This document shows, piece by piece, positions 1 to 25,055 of a stretch of 64,000 nt of DNA (within the stretch, counting starts at the first letter, position 1; each line of letters starts with the position of its first letter). Below the pieces are notes generated by a model. It saw nothing but the letters and a program-made list of their open reading frames with translations, was not told where the DNA came from and did not search any database. Made by a program: the position numbers and the translations under genes. The DNA is from Linanthus parryae. Taxonomy: Eukaryota > Streptophyta > Magnoliopsida > Ericales > Polemoniaceae. The stretch covers positions 13,402,001 to 13,466,000 of the forward strand of contig JALGPY010000007.1 of assembly GCA_023055425.1 (NCBI GenBank), read 5' to 3'.

Positions 1-1077
1 CGATATTTTGTTTATTAATAAAGACTATATGTGATATATTGAGTTTTGTTTTGGGAAATCAATATGGATATTTATTGATGGGTCATTGGGCCTACTGAGT
101 CATACGTAATACAGGGGTAGCCCATGGTGGCTATTTTTGTGCCACACACTACATTTATCTGATAATAACACGTGTGGCGAAAAGATGAGCACACTGATTA
201 GTGCGTTTTGAGTCATAGCACAATAGAGCGCTTTCAAAATTATATCACTGCTCCATGCAGATCTCGGCGGCTCTTCCACTTTCTGAGAGATCTTTTCCCC
301 CTTGGCCCACTTTCTCTTCTTCGTTTCATTTATCTCACTTTGATATTGCCACTCTCAAACAACACTTTCTGAAGATTTATCTACGTACTAGAGCTATCCC
401 TTCCATCATGGTTGTGGTCTATGCTTCTTTATCCATTGGTCCGGAGGGGACCTCTGCGCTTTTACCGGTGATTAAGACACGTTCTTCCCTCCGGGTGACT
501 ATCCCGATGGCGAACTTCCTCCTCCGATTGTCCCGCGCTGCATCCATGTTTATCTTAAACTAGTTAGGAGGGAGCTTTGACCAAGTGTGGTTCACCAGTG
601 CGTTGTTCTGAGTCATGTCAACAAGATTTATCCCTATTGACTGCCGATTTATGCTCAGATAAATTCTCATTCCCTCTTTGATGATCTTATATATGTTCTC
701 TTCATTTTATTCTCAAACATGTCTTTATTTCTGTTTTTCCAAGTTAGTCTCAGGAGAGTACAAACATATTCTCTTTTCTTTGTGGTATAGCTCTGAATAT
801 TTTTGGAAACCAAATGCTGAAATATCCGGATATGTCTTTTAAGTGGTCCTAACTTGTCTGACGGTCCCAAGTCTGTTTGGAGATAGGCTATCGCAAAAGA
901 AGGTGGCTTTCAATTTCTTCTTCGCAGTTGCAAATCGGTCAGGCGGTGTTCATGCCCATCCCTCTTTTGTTGAGGCTCAATTTTACCGGAAATTATTTAC
1001 TGACTCCCCTCCAAATAGGAAAGAGTGGTTCTTTTGGTATTTTTGTGGTACCTGAAGGTATGAAATGGTGAGTATGA

Positions 1078-1163
1078 CACTTTAAGGAATATGAAAAAAT
1101 ACACACTATATATGAAAAAAATACATATATATAGTGTGTATTTTTTTCATGTTCCTTAAAGTG
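1078..1163. repeat. AT-rich inverted repeat (about 38-bp arms), copy 1
   Basis: The left arm at 1078-1114 and right arm at 1124-1163 (CACTTTAAGGAA...TTCCTTAAAGTG, with ACACACTATATAT inside) pair almost completely around a loop of about 9 nt. It could be a tiny MITE or a foldback. Function unknown. Confidence 0.8.
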
Positions 1164-2569
1164 CCATATGAGTGTTTCTGCTTCCTTTGTGTTTGCGATA
1201 GAGATTATGGTGATTTCTGCTACATCTTCTTCCCAAATCATGTTAAACTTTCCTAGACCATGTATTTCTTTCTATGAAGATTAGCTCATTGAATGTTATC
1301 TTAGTTCCTGTTTGACTTGGAGTAATCACCTTGAAAGAGTGAGGCCTACAGAGCCGGGATCTCCAAAAGCATCGATTTTCGAGAATTGCCTAATCGCTAT
1401 ATGATGTCTTTCCTTACCTTGCTTAAACTTGTTGTGATATTTTTCCACACATATCTTGAATTTTTTGTTTGAGTTTCGGGGTTGTACACACATTAGATAG
1501 TACTTACATATAAACGTTTTGGACGAGCTCTAGGGCATAATGAGCTTGAAAGCTCGAGTTCTTTGTTGATGAGGCATAGCCAAGCTCAAACTTGGAAGTT
1601 TTTAGAGGCTAGCTTGAGCCTTACTTATCAAGCTCAAAGTGAGCTCGAGCCAAGCCCTGGCCTAGCATTCTCTCCGAGAATTCGAGCCCGAACTAGGTAG
1701 TATTTGTCTCAACTCGGCTCATTTGCAACCCTTACCAAGTTCATCAAAAATAAATTTATTTATAACTATACCCCCTTATGTCATCAAAATCTCCACCATG
1801 CACCAGAATAAAAAAAATGCATTAATTTCATCCTAATTTTTGCTTCCACTGGTCACTTTTACATTATGTTACACTGAGCAAATGGTCACCAAACACAAGA
1901 TTGATCTCATATGTATCTCATTATTTGCAAAAATCAAAAGAAATTAAAAGGCGGTGGGAGAGATATCTACTCTATCAACATAATTCTGTAACATCTAGTA
2001 ATTCTGATATGCAACCGAACACTTAATTTGTGGTTAATATCACATACGTTACCCGCAACTTCGAAGAAAACTCTGGTTTCCACCAAATACTTGTACTTTA
2101 TCTAACATAAGTCCAAAAAGTTACATTTTGTTGCATCTCTTTTGGTAGCCAGTAACACGCCAATTAATAATTCACTATTATCTCTTATTCAATTTTAGAA
2201 TATTCATTATTATCTCTTAATTAATGATACCAAGTAGTCATTTCATAATTAATGATGATTTCGATCTAAAATTAAACTAATTAATTAATTAACTAATTAA
2301 AAATTTATTAATTAATTAATTAATTAGATAACATATATTTATTTTTTAATTAATGACACTAGGTTTTATAATTTATTTGGATGAGTAAGATAAATTCAAA
2401 TGAAGTTTCGCAACAAGAAAATTATTCAAGCTCACACTCACGTGCTTCATTAATGGTGTGAAAATGCTAATTGTTTCACCAATAAATAAGAAGCAATAAC
2501 AAAGGATATAACAGTTATTATAATACTAAGATCAATGCGAAAGTAGTATCACAAAATGTCAATTACGCG
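1164..2569. other. Non-genic stretch, copy 1 (same in copies 2 and 3)
   Basis: No supportable gene. It contains the AGCTCGAG-rich end of the possible 2.2-kb element (about 1530-1727) and AATT/TTAA-rich simple sequence around 2270-2340. The counterparts are 26705-28110 and 48509-49914. Confidence 0.6.
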
Positions 2570-2724
2570 TCAACACTCTCACATGTACCAAGCAAGGTGA
2601 AACATATTATATAAATTCAAAAATTAAATATATAACGGAATTGGGTGCAATGATATTTTACCTTTTTTTTTTAGATGTACGTTTTAAAGATAGTTCACCT
2701 TGTTGGTACATGTGAGTCTGTTGA
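2570..2724. mobile_element. Small MITE-like inverted-repeat element, copy 1
   Basis: About 155 bp. CTCACATGTACCAAGCAAGG at the left pairs with CCTTGTTGGTACATGTGAG at the right apart from one gap, and pairing continues outward to TCAACA/TGTTGA. The centre is AT-rich. I could not define a target duplication. Confidence 0.65.
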
Positions 2725-3000
2725 TTCATAGTTGTTCTTTGTGAAACTTTTTTATATCTATCTTAGATATCTAATATATGTTATATCTTTATTTATAGAC
2801 CACGATGTATGTACATAATCACACCAATCACTCAAGGCGTAAGAATTCAGATTTATTTCGCTATAAATTGTATAACATGTTTGGTTAAGCCGCTGGCCAG
2901 CCAAACTCCTCCTTGATTGCATTGAATATTTTTGAACGAGAAGTCTTGCTTTTTTTTGATGAATTGAGAGAACATTGACAGAAGAAGCGGTGGGAGAATT

Positions 3001-3153
3001 ATGGCTGTGAAGCGCTCGACTAACTCAGTGGCTCACAAGATGGCGCAAGTCGGTTCGGCTCAGAAATGTTGGACTGCTTTTCTAGGTGATCCACCAGACT
3101 ATATGGCTGAGGGGTTGGCCCAAGATGAAATTGGGCTACACAGTCAGGAGTAA
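3001..3153 (+). pseudogene. RNase H-like (LINE/RVT_3 type) C-terminal remnant, copy 1
   Basis: A 50-residue frame starting MAVKRSTNSVAHKMAQVG and containing a later W and PPDYMAEGL. The R-S-x-N-x-V-A-H-x-M-A pattern followed by W and PP is typical of the C-terminal end of the RNase H-like domain found in plant LINEs and their solo derivatives. Nothing upstream in frame supplies the rest of the domain. The following 100 bp looks like an untranslated tail. Probably a truncated retroelement. Confidence 0.55.
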
Positions 3154-5000
3154 TTTGTGCCCAAGTGTTAGTTTTTGGTTTTCAGTGTGTTGAGGGCTTT
3201 CTTCTTGTATTGTGGGTAAGGCTTAGTCCCCTCAATTTTGGGAGCCCAATTTAAATGAACGCGGGGCTATACCGTCCTACCTACCAGGTAAGTTTCTTAA
3301 AAAAAACATAATACATTAATTTATCTAACCTTTAAAAAAGTTAATACGAGTGTATTTGCTACCTATGAACACAATTTCCATAATCCTATTGAATTTCCTG
3401 CTTGTGATTCTCTAAATGCCAGAATTTAAGATGGTTTACTACTTAAAAAATATGATATTTTAAATAAATATATTTTCCTTCAAAATTAAATGACTATCTA
3501 TTTGGTCCTTAGTGTTACAAAACATCATAGGACTGTTTTATAATTCCTTCCACAGCTCATACAACATACACATATGAATCAAATTAAACCCCAATGTGAA
3601 AAAATAAGAACAAAAGAACCACTTTTTCTCTATATTAAGATGTGCCTTTCCTAGAAATGTAGCAATGAAACACCAGGTTTTATCTATTATCAGTTGAAGA
3701 GAACCTAGTGATCACAGAAAATTCGTCATGCATATGATCAAATTAAAGAATGAAAGTTGATATTTTTCTAGTGAAGAGAGATCACCTGAAAGTTGCTTGA
3801 ATTTGAGATTCGTGGACTATGAAAGAAACTGAAAGAACACCAAAAATAAAAATTTAATTCATGAATTGTGTTATATTGAGAAATGCAGAGAGCTAGTGAA
3901 ACATATACACACACATACATACATATACATAGAAAGAAAAATGTAGATTAATTAAAATCACCTCGCAGATTGAAGGCTACAAAATTTGAATCGCGAGCGG
4001 GAGAGATTAGGACAAATCAAGTCAGATTTTGGCTAGATGGTTCCTTCTCCTCCTAATGTTGTTAATTGACTGGTTTTCTTGGAGAGTGAGTGTCAAATGA
4101 GCATGTTGTGGTTATTTTACATACACTCTCATCAATCTTGAAAAAAAAAACTATTTTTTAAAAATAAAAACTCTTATTTTGATACAGTAGTCGTTGGTCA
4201 TTCATTAAAAGCCAAAAAAGATCGACTTTAATACAATTTATTCCAGCTCATTTGCTATCTAACAGTGTAAACACACGTTCTGTATTGTTTGATCAACTAA
4301 CCTTAGCATTTTAATTGTTGTTGCCAGAAAGCATTTATATTGTTGTTGGTTCTATTAATTAATGTTAAATATGATAATTAAATGTGTAATTATGTATTTA
4401 ATTTATTTAGTAATTATCTTACCATTCGATGGTTATGGCAATAATTATCTAATTCTCTTAATGAATTTAATCAGATCACATAATTAGATGTCCTCTATGA
4501 CTCATAAATGTGTCCACTTATCTAAAATGTCATTCTTTTTCACTTAATGTTCATCGGGGACTGCAAACGAGCTAAGACTCGCGAGATCGGGTACATGTCA
4601 TTTATCAGTTAAATTATCAAATTATATATTATTTTGTCTAATTATATAAATGTTCATTAAGTTGTCTTTAGTATTATCTATTTGTAAACATTACTGATTG
4701 ATTGTGATATTATTTAATTGTTCATTAAGTTGTTTTTCCATTAACCTTAGTATTTAATTGTTGTTAGATTCTACAAATTAATTAAATTTAAAGTTGACAA
4801 TTAAATATCTAATTTATATAGTTATTTATTTAGTAATTATTCCACCATCAAATAATTAAAGTCATTATAGTTGCCTGTTATGGATGAACATGACCGTCTT
4901 ATCTCCCCCATAAAGAGGCAATATTCCTCCTAAATCCGGTGACTGGAAAAAATCAAAGTCATTTTTAGTCGTATTTTGGTGTTTTCCTAGTCAACAATTG
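3154..5000. other. AT-rich non-genic stretch, copy 1 (same in copies 2 and 3)
   Basis: No open frame of note, no domain and no clear element ends. Short TAATTA-rich runs and repeated GTTCATTAAGTTGT words occur near 4650-4740. The counterparts lie about 25.54 kb and 47.34 kb further on. Confidence 0.6.
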
Positions 5001-5400
5001 CAGGAAGCTTACACCAAATCACCACCACCTCCACCTCCATTACCGCTGGCAACCACCTCCGTCACAGCCCCTCTGCTTCTCATCTCCTCCCTAATCACCG
5101 TCCCCTTTCTTTCCCTCTCTTTCTCTGTCGACTGAAATCAACAGCAGGAGCAGCAACAAAAGAGGCCGAAGGCCACCGTCGAGCAAACCCGGAGGCCCGA
5201 CCCGACGGGAGACCCAAGGCCACCACAACCTTTCTCTGCCCTTTCTCTCCACCATCCGACACTCCCCCAACCTCCCTAAAGTCCGACGAACCCAGGACAC
5301 AAACCAGGACCGGCCACTAAGCCGCCGGAGTACCATATTTTCTGGCAAATTTCCAACCCAACTTCGGCGAGCAATTTCTCTCTCATTCAGTAACTGTTTT
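5001..5400. other. GC-rich CCACC/CCTCC island, copy 1 (same in copies 2 and 3)
   Basis: Base composition changes abruptly from AT-rich to C-rich (CACCACCTCCACCTCC and so on). The open frame on the minus strand (5091-5348) is compositional. It resembles the 5' untranslated part of a gene or retroelement, but nothing recognisable follows. The counterparts are near 30542-30941 and 52344-52743. Confidence 0.45.
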
Positions 5401-7606
5401 GATCAATTCTTGGCATGAATCTCCTTAGTTAGACTTGAATTTGAGTTCTATAATATCAAAATTGGATGGGTATGATTGTTTGATGAGAATTGTGGTTTGG
5501 CCTTGGAGGGAAGAAGAAGATGATGAACATGGGTTGTTTGGGGGGTAATTTTTGTCTTTAACAGAAACTTGAGGGTATGTTTTAACCTATCAGAAACTTT
5601 GGGGGGGAAGCCCCCTGTCTTTTACCTAAACATTATTAATCATATAATTACATTTTTTATTAACTTATTTATATTATTATTGAGGTTAACTAATTAACTA
5701 TTTTAAATAAATGGAGGAAAATAAATATTTTTGTAATGAAAAGTAAAAGGTAAAAATTCTATAAATTTGAGATCAGGTATAACTATATACTACACTAAGT
5801 TAACAAAGACTTCATTTTGTGTATATAATTAGAATTGATAAACGTGTAGGCGATTGAGTTCATAAACAAGGGTTACGCCTATCCAGGAGGACTATTTCGA
5901 GTTATTTGACATTCAACTTGAGGTAAGTAATATGCCTAGCGTTGTGTGCATTTACTTCTATCTTGTTTTGCGTGTGTTATTTGTGAAATACTACCATACA
6001 TGCTTTGATCGAATTCTGTACTTGATTACGGAAAAAATTCTACCTTGAAAGTATCACATGAAAAGTGATTATCCAAAATAAGAATCCGAAAGAAGAACAT
6101 CTAAACTATATTGAAAGACAGTATGTAGGTTGATAATACAGGATCAATACTGTCTTTCATCGTCAAATAAGGCATAATCAAACATATGAGATTAGGAATT
6201 AAATCAAAAGGAAGAAACTCCCCCTAAGTTCATGTTGTGAACTGCAGTGTAACTTCAAGGCTTTGAAATCAGTTTCAAGGCCTTGAAACAATACAGTTTC
6301 AAGCCCTTGACTTCTGGTCCAATGCTTTAAGGCAAACTCTAAACTTACAGTAATGTTCAAATACGACTACCATATTAGGCCCTGATTAGCTATTTCACAA
6401 GCCACAATTATCAAAAAGTACCGTACCGCTCAAATATGGGTCAGATACAAACACCGTTGAGAATCATATACCGAATATTATGAAGAAGAATTGCCACACC
6501 GACTTTACTTGGAGCTCCTTACTCAATATTGTATCTTTGAGGATTGTAAAAAGCAAAGACGTAATGATGTAAAGTGAAAACTGTTGTGCGTGGGTTTGTT
6601 CCATATCCCTGTTACGATTCGCTTCAGACAGATTGTGATTGGTTACTCTTCTGTGGTTATGAGGCGTTGTGATGCGAACCTCCTTTTGTTTATGTTATGG
6701 TTATGGTTGTGCTTGTGCACATTATGAGAAAGTGGTTGTGGACTGGATATTGTCACTCCCCGTATCAACTAATTAATAAAATAAATTCCTAGACTCGATA
6801 TCTATCATCGAGAAAATGGAACGCTATCCTCTGAGATATAAGATGATGAGTTGTGGAAACATTGTGAAGTACTTCTTATCTGATTCCCCAAGATGGTCCA
6901 TATCACTTGATTGGAAATATGGAAGTTATGAAGTTTAAATTGTTATGGAGTTTGACAAAGCAAACAACATAAGTGTTATTCCAAAATATTTATGATATCT
7001 ATTAGCGAACTCTTTCATTCATGTCATATGCCTCATAATCTGTTTACTTGCTATGGGTGTTAGCATACTCAGCCGTTTGCTGATCATTTTCTTCAAAACT
7101 GCGTCGGCTTTTGCCATTTAAAACTGCATGTCATATACCAAGGTGGGGGACGTTCACGACACTGCTGGCTAGGATACTATGCTGCTCAGAACTTCATATA
7201 GTATTTTTCATTTTGTAAACGAATGTACTTGTATCTTTCAAACAATGTCACTAGTTTATCTTACATGTATAATAATTGTGTTTGGATACCATAGTTGTAC
7301 TAACTGTGAACCGGCGATCCTACTCCGTTCCCAACGGGGTTCATCACCTCGGGCAGAGGCATCTCTCTAGACATGCGGCCTGGCCGGCCGTGTGGTTTGG
7401 GGGGGGGGGGAGGGTGTTGCATGATGTGTGGTTTGGAATCAATTAATTCACCACAATAATAGAACCTCAAAGCAACTCTGACAATCATACTCGCAAGAAT
7501 CAAACATGTAATCGGAAAAATTATACTACACTGGCCAAACAATCAAACTTCAAATATAAACCAAGGTTGAAACAGTTTTTACTGAATGATCCAAAAATTA
7601 CAGCGG
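5401..7606. other. Non-genic stretch downstream of DRM copy 1
   Basis: No gene recognised. It contains a short foldback (GAAAGACAGTAT at 6113 with its complement at 6147), three near-repeats of TTTCAAGGCCTTGAAAC at 6250-6310, a FseI-like GGCCGGCC and a G-run at 7379-7410. Part of 6590-7400 has the feel of an old LTR or transcript tail, but I cannot assign it. The counterparts end near 33148 and 54949. Confidence 0.5.
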
Positions 7607-7612
7607 TTTATT
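7607..7612 (-). terminator. AATAAA poly(A) signal, DRM copy 1
   Basis: AATAAA on the minus strand, about 24 nt past the TAG stop at 7636-7638. This is a canonical signal at a plausible distance for a short 3' UTR. Confidence 0.55.
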
Positions 7613-7635
7613 AAAAGTACAAATCTATAAATACA

Positions 7636-22178
<14,543 letters not shown>

Positions 22179-23122
22179 GTTTCCCCGAGAACAAGACTGA
22201 ACCAGAGTATCTGCAGGCTGTTGAGAAAGCCGAAAAAATATATCAAATGACAAGATATCACAAAAAATACTCAAATAGCTAGAGTAGCCGATGACAGATA
22301 AATTAAATTGCAACCATTACTTAATTTAATTTAATGCAAGCACCAAAACCACCACTTAATGCAAGCACCAAAAGTTATCTCATTGCCCAAAACTGTACAA
22401 CATGCATGTCATGAAAGATTTTATATATTTAATAAACATTAATTATGTAAATACCAAATATTACCTTCAATATAATTAATTACATCATTTTCATAATTAA
22501 TTAGTATATTTTAATAAAAATTTAATTGTGTCCCCTTAAGGTAAATTACGCCGCAATACCTTAAGGGAGTAACCTCTGATAAAAGCTAATGTTCTACTCC
22601 AACACATCTTATCTACTTCCAAGCAAATGCTACAAACAGTTATGATACATGAATTTCCAAAGTCTCGTTAAATTTCATGTAACCTCTTAAATTTAACTGC
22701 AATGAGGGAGGGTATTCTTGAATTTCACAGTACAAGCACAAGGCCTAGTAAATCCATAACCGAAATAGTACAGAACAGAAATTGAACTCAATGGGGACAG
22801 GAAAATTATCATTTGTTCCCTAGAGAAGTTGTTGTTAATCATGTTGTCTTTTGGTTCTTATAGAGTGCAAATGCCAGGAATATGTCCATAGACACCCACA
22901 TTTCGGATATCGTGAATCAACCACTATCAAAACCTGGTGGTGCAAAAAGGGGCTATAAGTAACCAATCTTTCCTCATTTGAAAGTAAAAACCCCCACATA
23001 TGAAAATCCTAATATAATCCTTTTACTGCATTGAATCCCAAAAAACAACAACAATGACCAGTTTCAGAATTCAAGACAAGGTGAGATACAATTTGTTTCT
23101 CTAGTTCACTTAATTCCACTTA

Positions 23123-23469
23123 GGCTCCGTTTGGTTGGTGGTAAAACACTTTCCCTTGTTTTGGTGTTGTTTGGTTGGAGGTAAAAAAATTTCCTGTAAA
23201 ATGTTTTCCCTCAAATGATGTAAAACGATTTACACATTTCAAATCCGTAAGCCATCTCCCGGAGAGTGAAAGAGCACAACAACAACTCATACTAACACAT
23301 ACACCACCAATAACCACCACTACCACCTACCTCCACCGCAAGCGCCACTGTTTTGGCAAGTGTCAATCAAACACAAGAAATTAATTGCAGAGGAAACCTT
23401 TTCACACAGAACATTTAAGCGTAGAATATTTTCCCTCGTAAAACATTTTACTGCGAACCAAACAGAGCC
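23123..23469. mobile_element. Tourist-like MITE, first of a tandem pair, copy 1
   Basis: The ends are GGCTCCGTTTGGTT and AACCAAACAGAGCC (13 of 14 complementary), with TTA on both sides, as in PIF/Harbinger MITEs. It sits in the first DRM intron. The related sequence at 23636-24015 shares flanks as well as ends, which means the MITE and its neighbourhood were duplicated together. Confidence 0.75.
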
Positions 23470-23635
23470 TTAGTTTCAGATTCCTCTTACATTTTCATTT
23501 CTATTCCAATCTCCTAGCACAAACCCTAGACAGCTAATCTTATGCAATAGTCAAATCTATATACAGTGTGATTTTGTCATACCTTTTGTAAGATGATACA
23601 ATTTGTTTCTCTAGTTCACCAAATTCACTCGCTTA

Positions 23636-24015
23636 GGCTCCGTTTGGTTGGTGGTAAAACATTTTCCTGTAAAATGTTTTCCTTTATTTTGGTGTTTTGG
23701 TGTTGTTTGGTTGGAGGTAAAATATTTTCCTGTAAAATGTTTTCCCTCAAATGATGTAAAATGATTTACACATTTCAATAAGCCATTTTCCGCAGCCTGA
23801 AGGGGCACAACAACAACTCATACTAACACCTCCACCACCACTACCACCTACCTCCACCACGACCCATCACCGCCACCATCACTGCACAGCCCACAGTTTT
23901 GGCAAGTGTCAATCAAACACAAGAAAATAATTGCAGAGAAAACCTTTTCACACAAAATATTTACGCGTGGAAAATTTTCCCTTGTAATACATTGTATTAC
24001 GAACCAAACAGAGCC
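23636..24015. mobile_element. Tourist-like MITE, second of a tandem pair, copy 1
   Basis: 380 bp, same terminal repeats and TTA duplications. The sequence following it (CAGATTCCTCTTACATTTTC, CTAGCACAAACCCTAG, TTTTGTAAGATGAT) is also found after the first element. The duplicated block of roughly 0.5 kb ends in the leader donor region. Confidence 0.75.
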
Positions 24016-24128
24016 TTAGTTCCAGATTCCTCTTACATTTTCATTTCTACTCAAATCTCCTAGCACAAACCCTAGAAACCTAATCTTATGCAAGTGTCAA
24101 TTCCAAAAGCAGAGGGACTTTATCATAC

Positions 24129-24355
24129 CTTTTGTAAGATGATCCTCCCATGGTATTGCTTGAAGAAACTCTCCCATGGAAGCCATGGTTTCTGCAAGAC
24201 AGAAAGCCATGGCTTCCATGGACGAGTTTCTTCAACAATCCTAGTTGATGCAAGTAAAACGTCTTCTGGGACTGGAAACTACTCATCGCCGGAGTATCGC
24301 CGGCGACGGCGACGACGCACATTTTAGTGAATCGAGCGAGGAGCTTTTCACTAAA
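24129..24355 (-). other. Predicted 5' leader (UTR) exon of DRM copy 1
   Basis: The 3' edge at 24129 is a good donor (AAAG followed by GTATGA). The 5' edge is estimated as about 30 bp below a TATA box. None of its frames can be joined in phase to the first coding exons with a usable ATG, so it is read as untranslated. It would splice to a small exon ending in the start codon at 22176, with likely acceptors at 22217 or 22209. It contains several upstream ATGs and a long hairpin. Copy 2 carries the same exon at 45921-46147. Confidence 0.5.
24156..24238. repeat. Near-perfect 38-bp inverted repeat in the DRM leader, copy 1
   Basis: The arms are 24156-24194 and 24200-24238, with two mismatches, two single-base gaps and a loop of about 5 nt. 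Each arm contains nested CCATGG palindromes. Transcribed from the minus strand, it would fold into a strong stem within the predicted 5' leader. Confidence 0.85.
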
Positions 24356-24385
24356 ATCCGATTGCAGGTTCATTAAAGTTTGTGT

Positions 24386-24393
24386 TATTTATA
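24386..24393 (-). promoter_or_regulatory. TATA box of DRM copy 1 (TATAAATA)
   Basis: TATAAATA on the minus strand lies about 30 bp upstream of the estimated leader start and points toward the DRM gene. A TATA-like string is common in AT-rich DNA. Its position next to a splice-competent leader exon is what supports it. Confidence 0.45.
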
Positions 24394-24510
24394 AGTTTTA
24401 CCCCGGAGATTATCAAAATCCCGAAATTGGACTCAGTTTTACCCCTGAAATTTGCTTTCTGATGCAATTTTATCCTCTCGTACTTATCTCAGAGCTTTAA
24501 CTATCAATCT

Positions 24511-24896
24511 CAAGGTGCGAGCAAGCCGGACCGGGCCGTGTTTCGGGTTAAGGGATAGCGTGTTGGGCGCGGGTTGTGCAAGAAGTTATGGTGGCCCGGG
24601 TCCGAAGTGCGCGAAACTCTCCACGTTCTGTGCCCGGGCTGGGTGTGATTGGGGCGGGTCATGTACATGTTGAGGATGGAGGGGCTGTTTTTATGCAGAT
24701 CGTGCACGGCCTGGAGGCGGGTTGGGTCGGGTTGTCTTCGGAAAAAACATGACTTGTGCGTGCACAGGCTGGATTCTATATTGAGCGGGTCGGATGCGGG
24801 TCAGAGGTGGAGGGGGCTGTGCATGGGCCGGTTGACCCCTCTTGGCACGGGCTGGGCCATTTTGGTAAGCGGGTCGACCCGGCCTGCCACCTTGAC
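24511..24896. mobile_element. GC-rich degenerate inverted-repeat element upstream of DRM copy 1
   Basis: A GC-rich island full of GGGCCGGG and GGGTCGACCC-like words, bounded by AAGGTGCGAGCAAGCCGG and CCGGCCTGCCACCTT, which are roughly inverted. It starts about 120 bp upstream of the TATA box. Short open frames inside are compositional. Assignment to a TE family is uncertain. Confidence 0.4.
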
Positions 24897-25055
24897 TCAC
24901 AACCCCAAAATACTAGTCTCCTTAAGTTGTCTTTTGGTCTAGTCCAAGTATTTGCCACTGAAATCGATATTGTAATATAAAATTGTATTGTATTATTACT
25001 AAAATTACTGGTTAACCTTGAACATCAAATACAATTATGAGATGAGCTTTGGCCA

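Noticed and set aside
255..563. 102-codon plus-strand open frame, repeated at 25796 and 47600
   Set aside because: No domain or family resemblance, no splice partners, and it lies inside a possible transposable element. Conservation among copies only reflects the recent duplication.
843..1071. Overlapping plus-strand frames with an EWFFWYF segment
   Set aside because: It faintly recalls plant retroelement gag-like text, but it is too short and too disrupted to name.
5091..5348. Arg/Leu-rich minus-strand frame of 85 codons
   Set aside because: It is a by-product of a C-rich tract read backwards, with no homology or splice context.
24086..24373. 95-codon minus-strand frame through the leader hairpin as the DRM N-terminus
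   Set aside because: It cannot be spliced in phase to the GDDASF exon: it leaves phase 2 and meets a stop. It could act only as an upstream open frame.
24452..24980. Several open frames on both strands in the GC-rich island upstream of DRM
   Set aside because: They overlap in many frames, have biased composition and no domain. The region looks like a degenerate repeat element.
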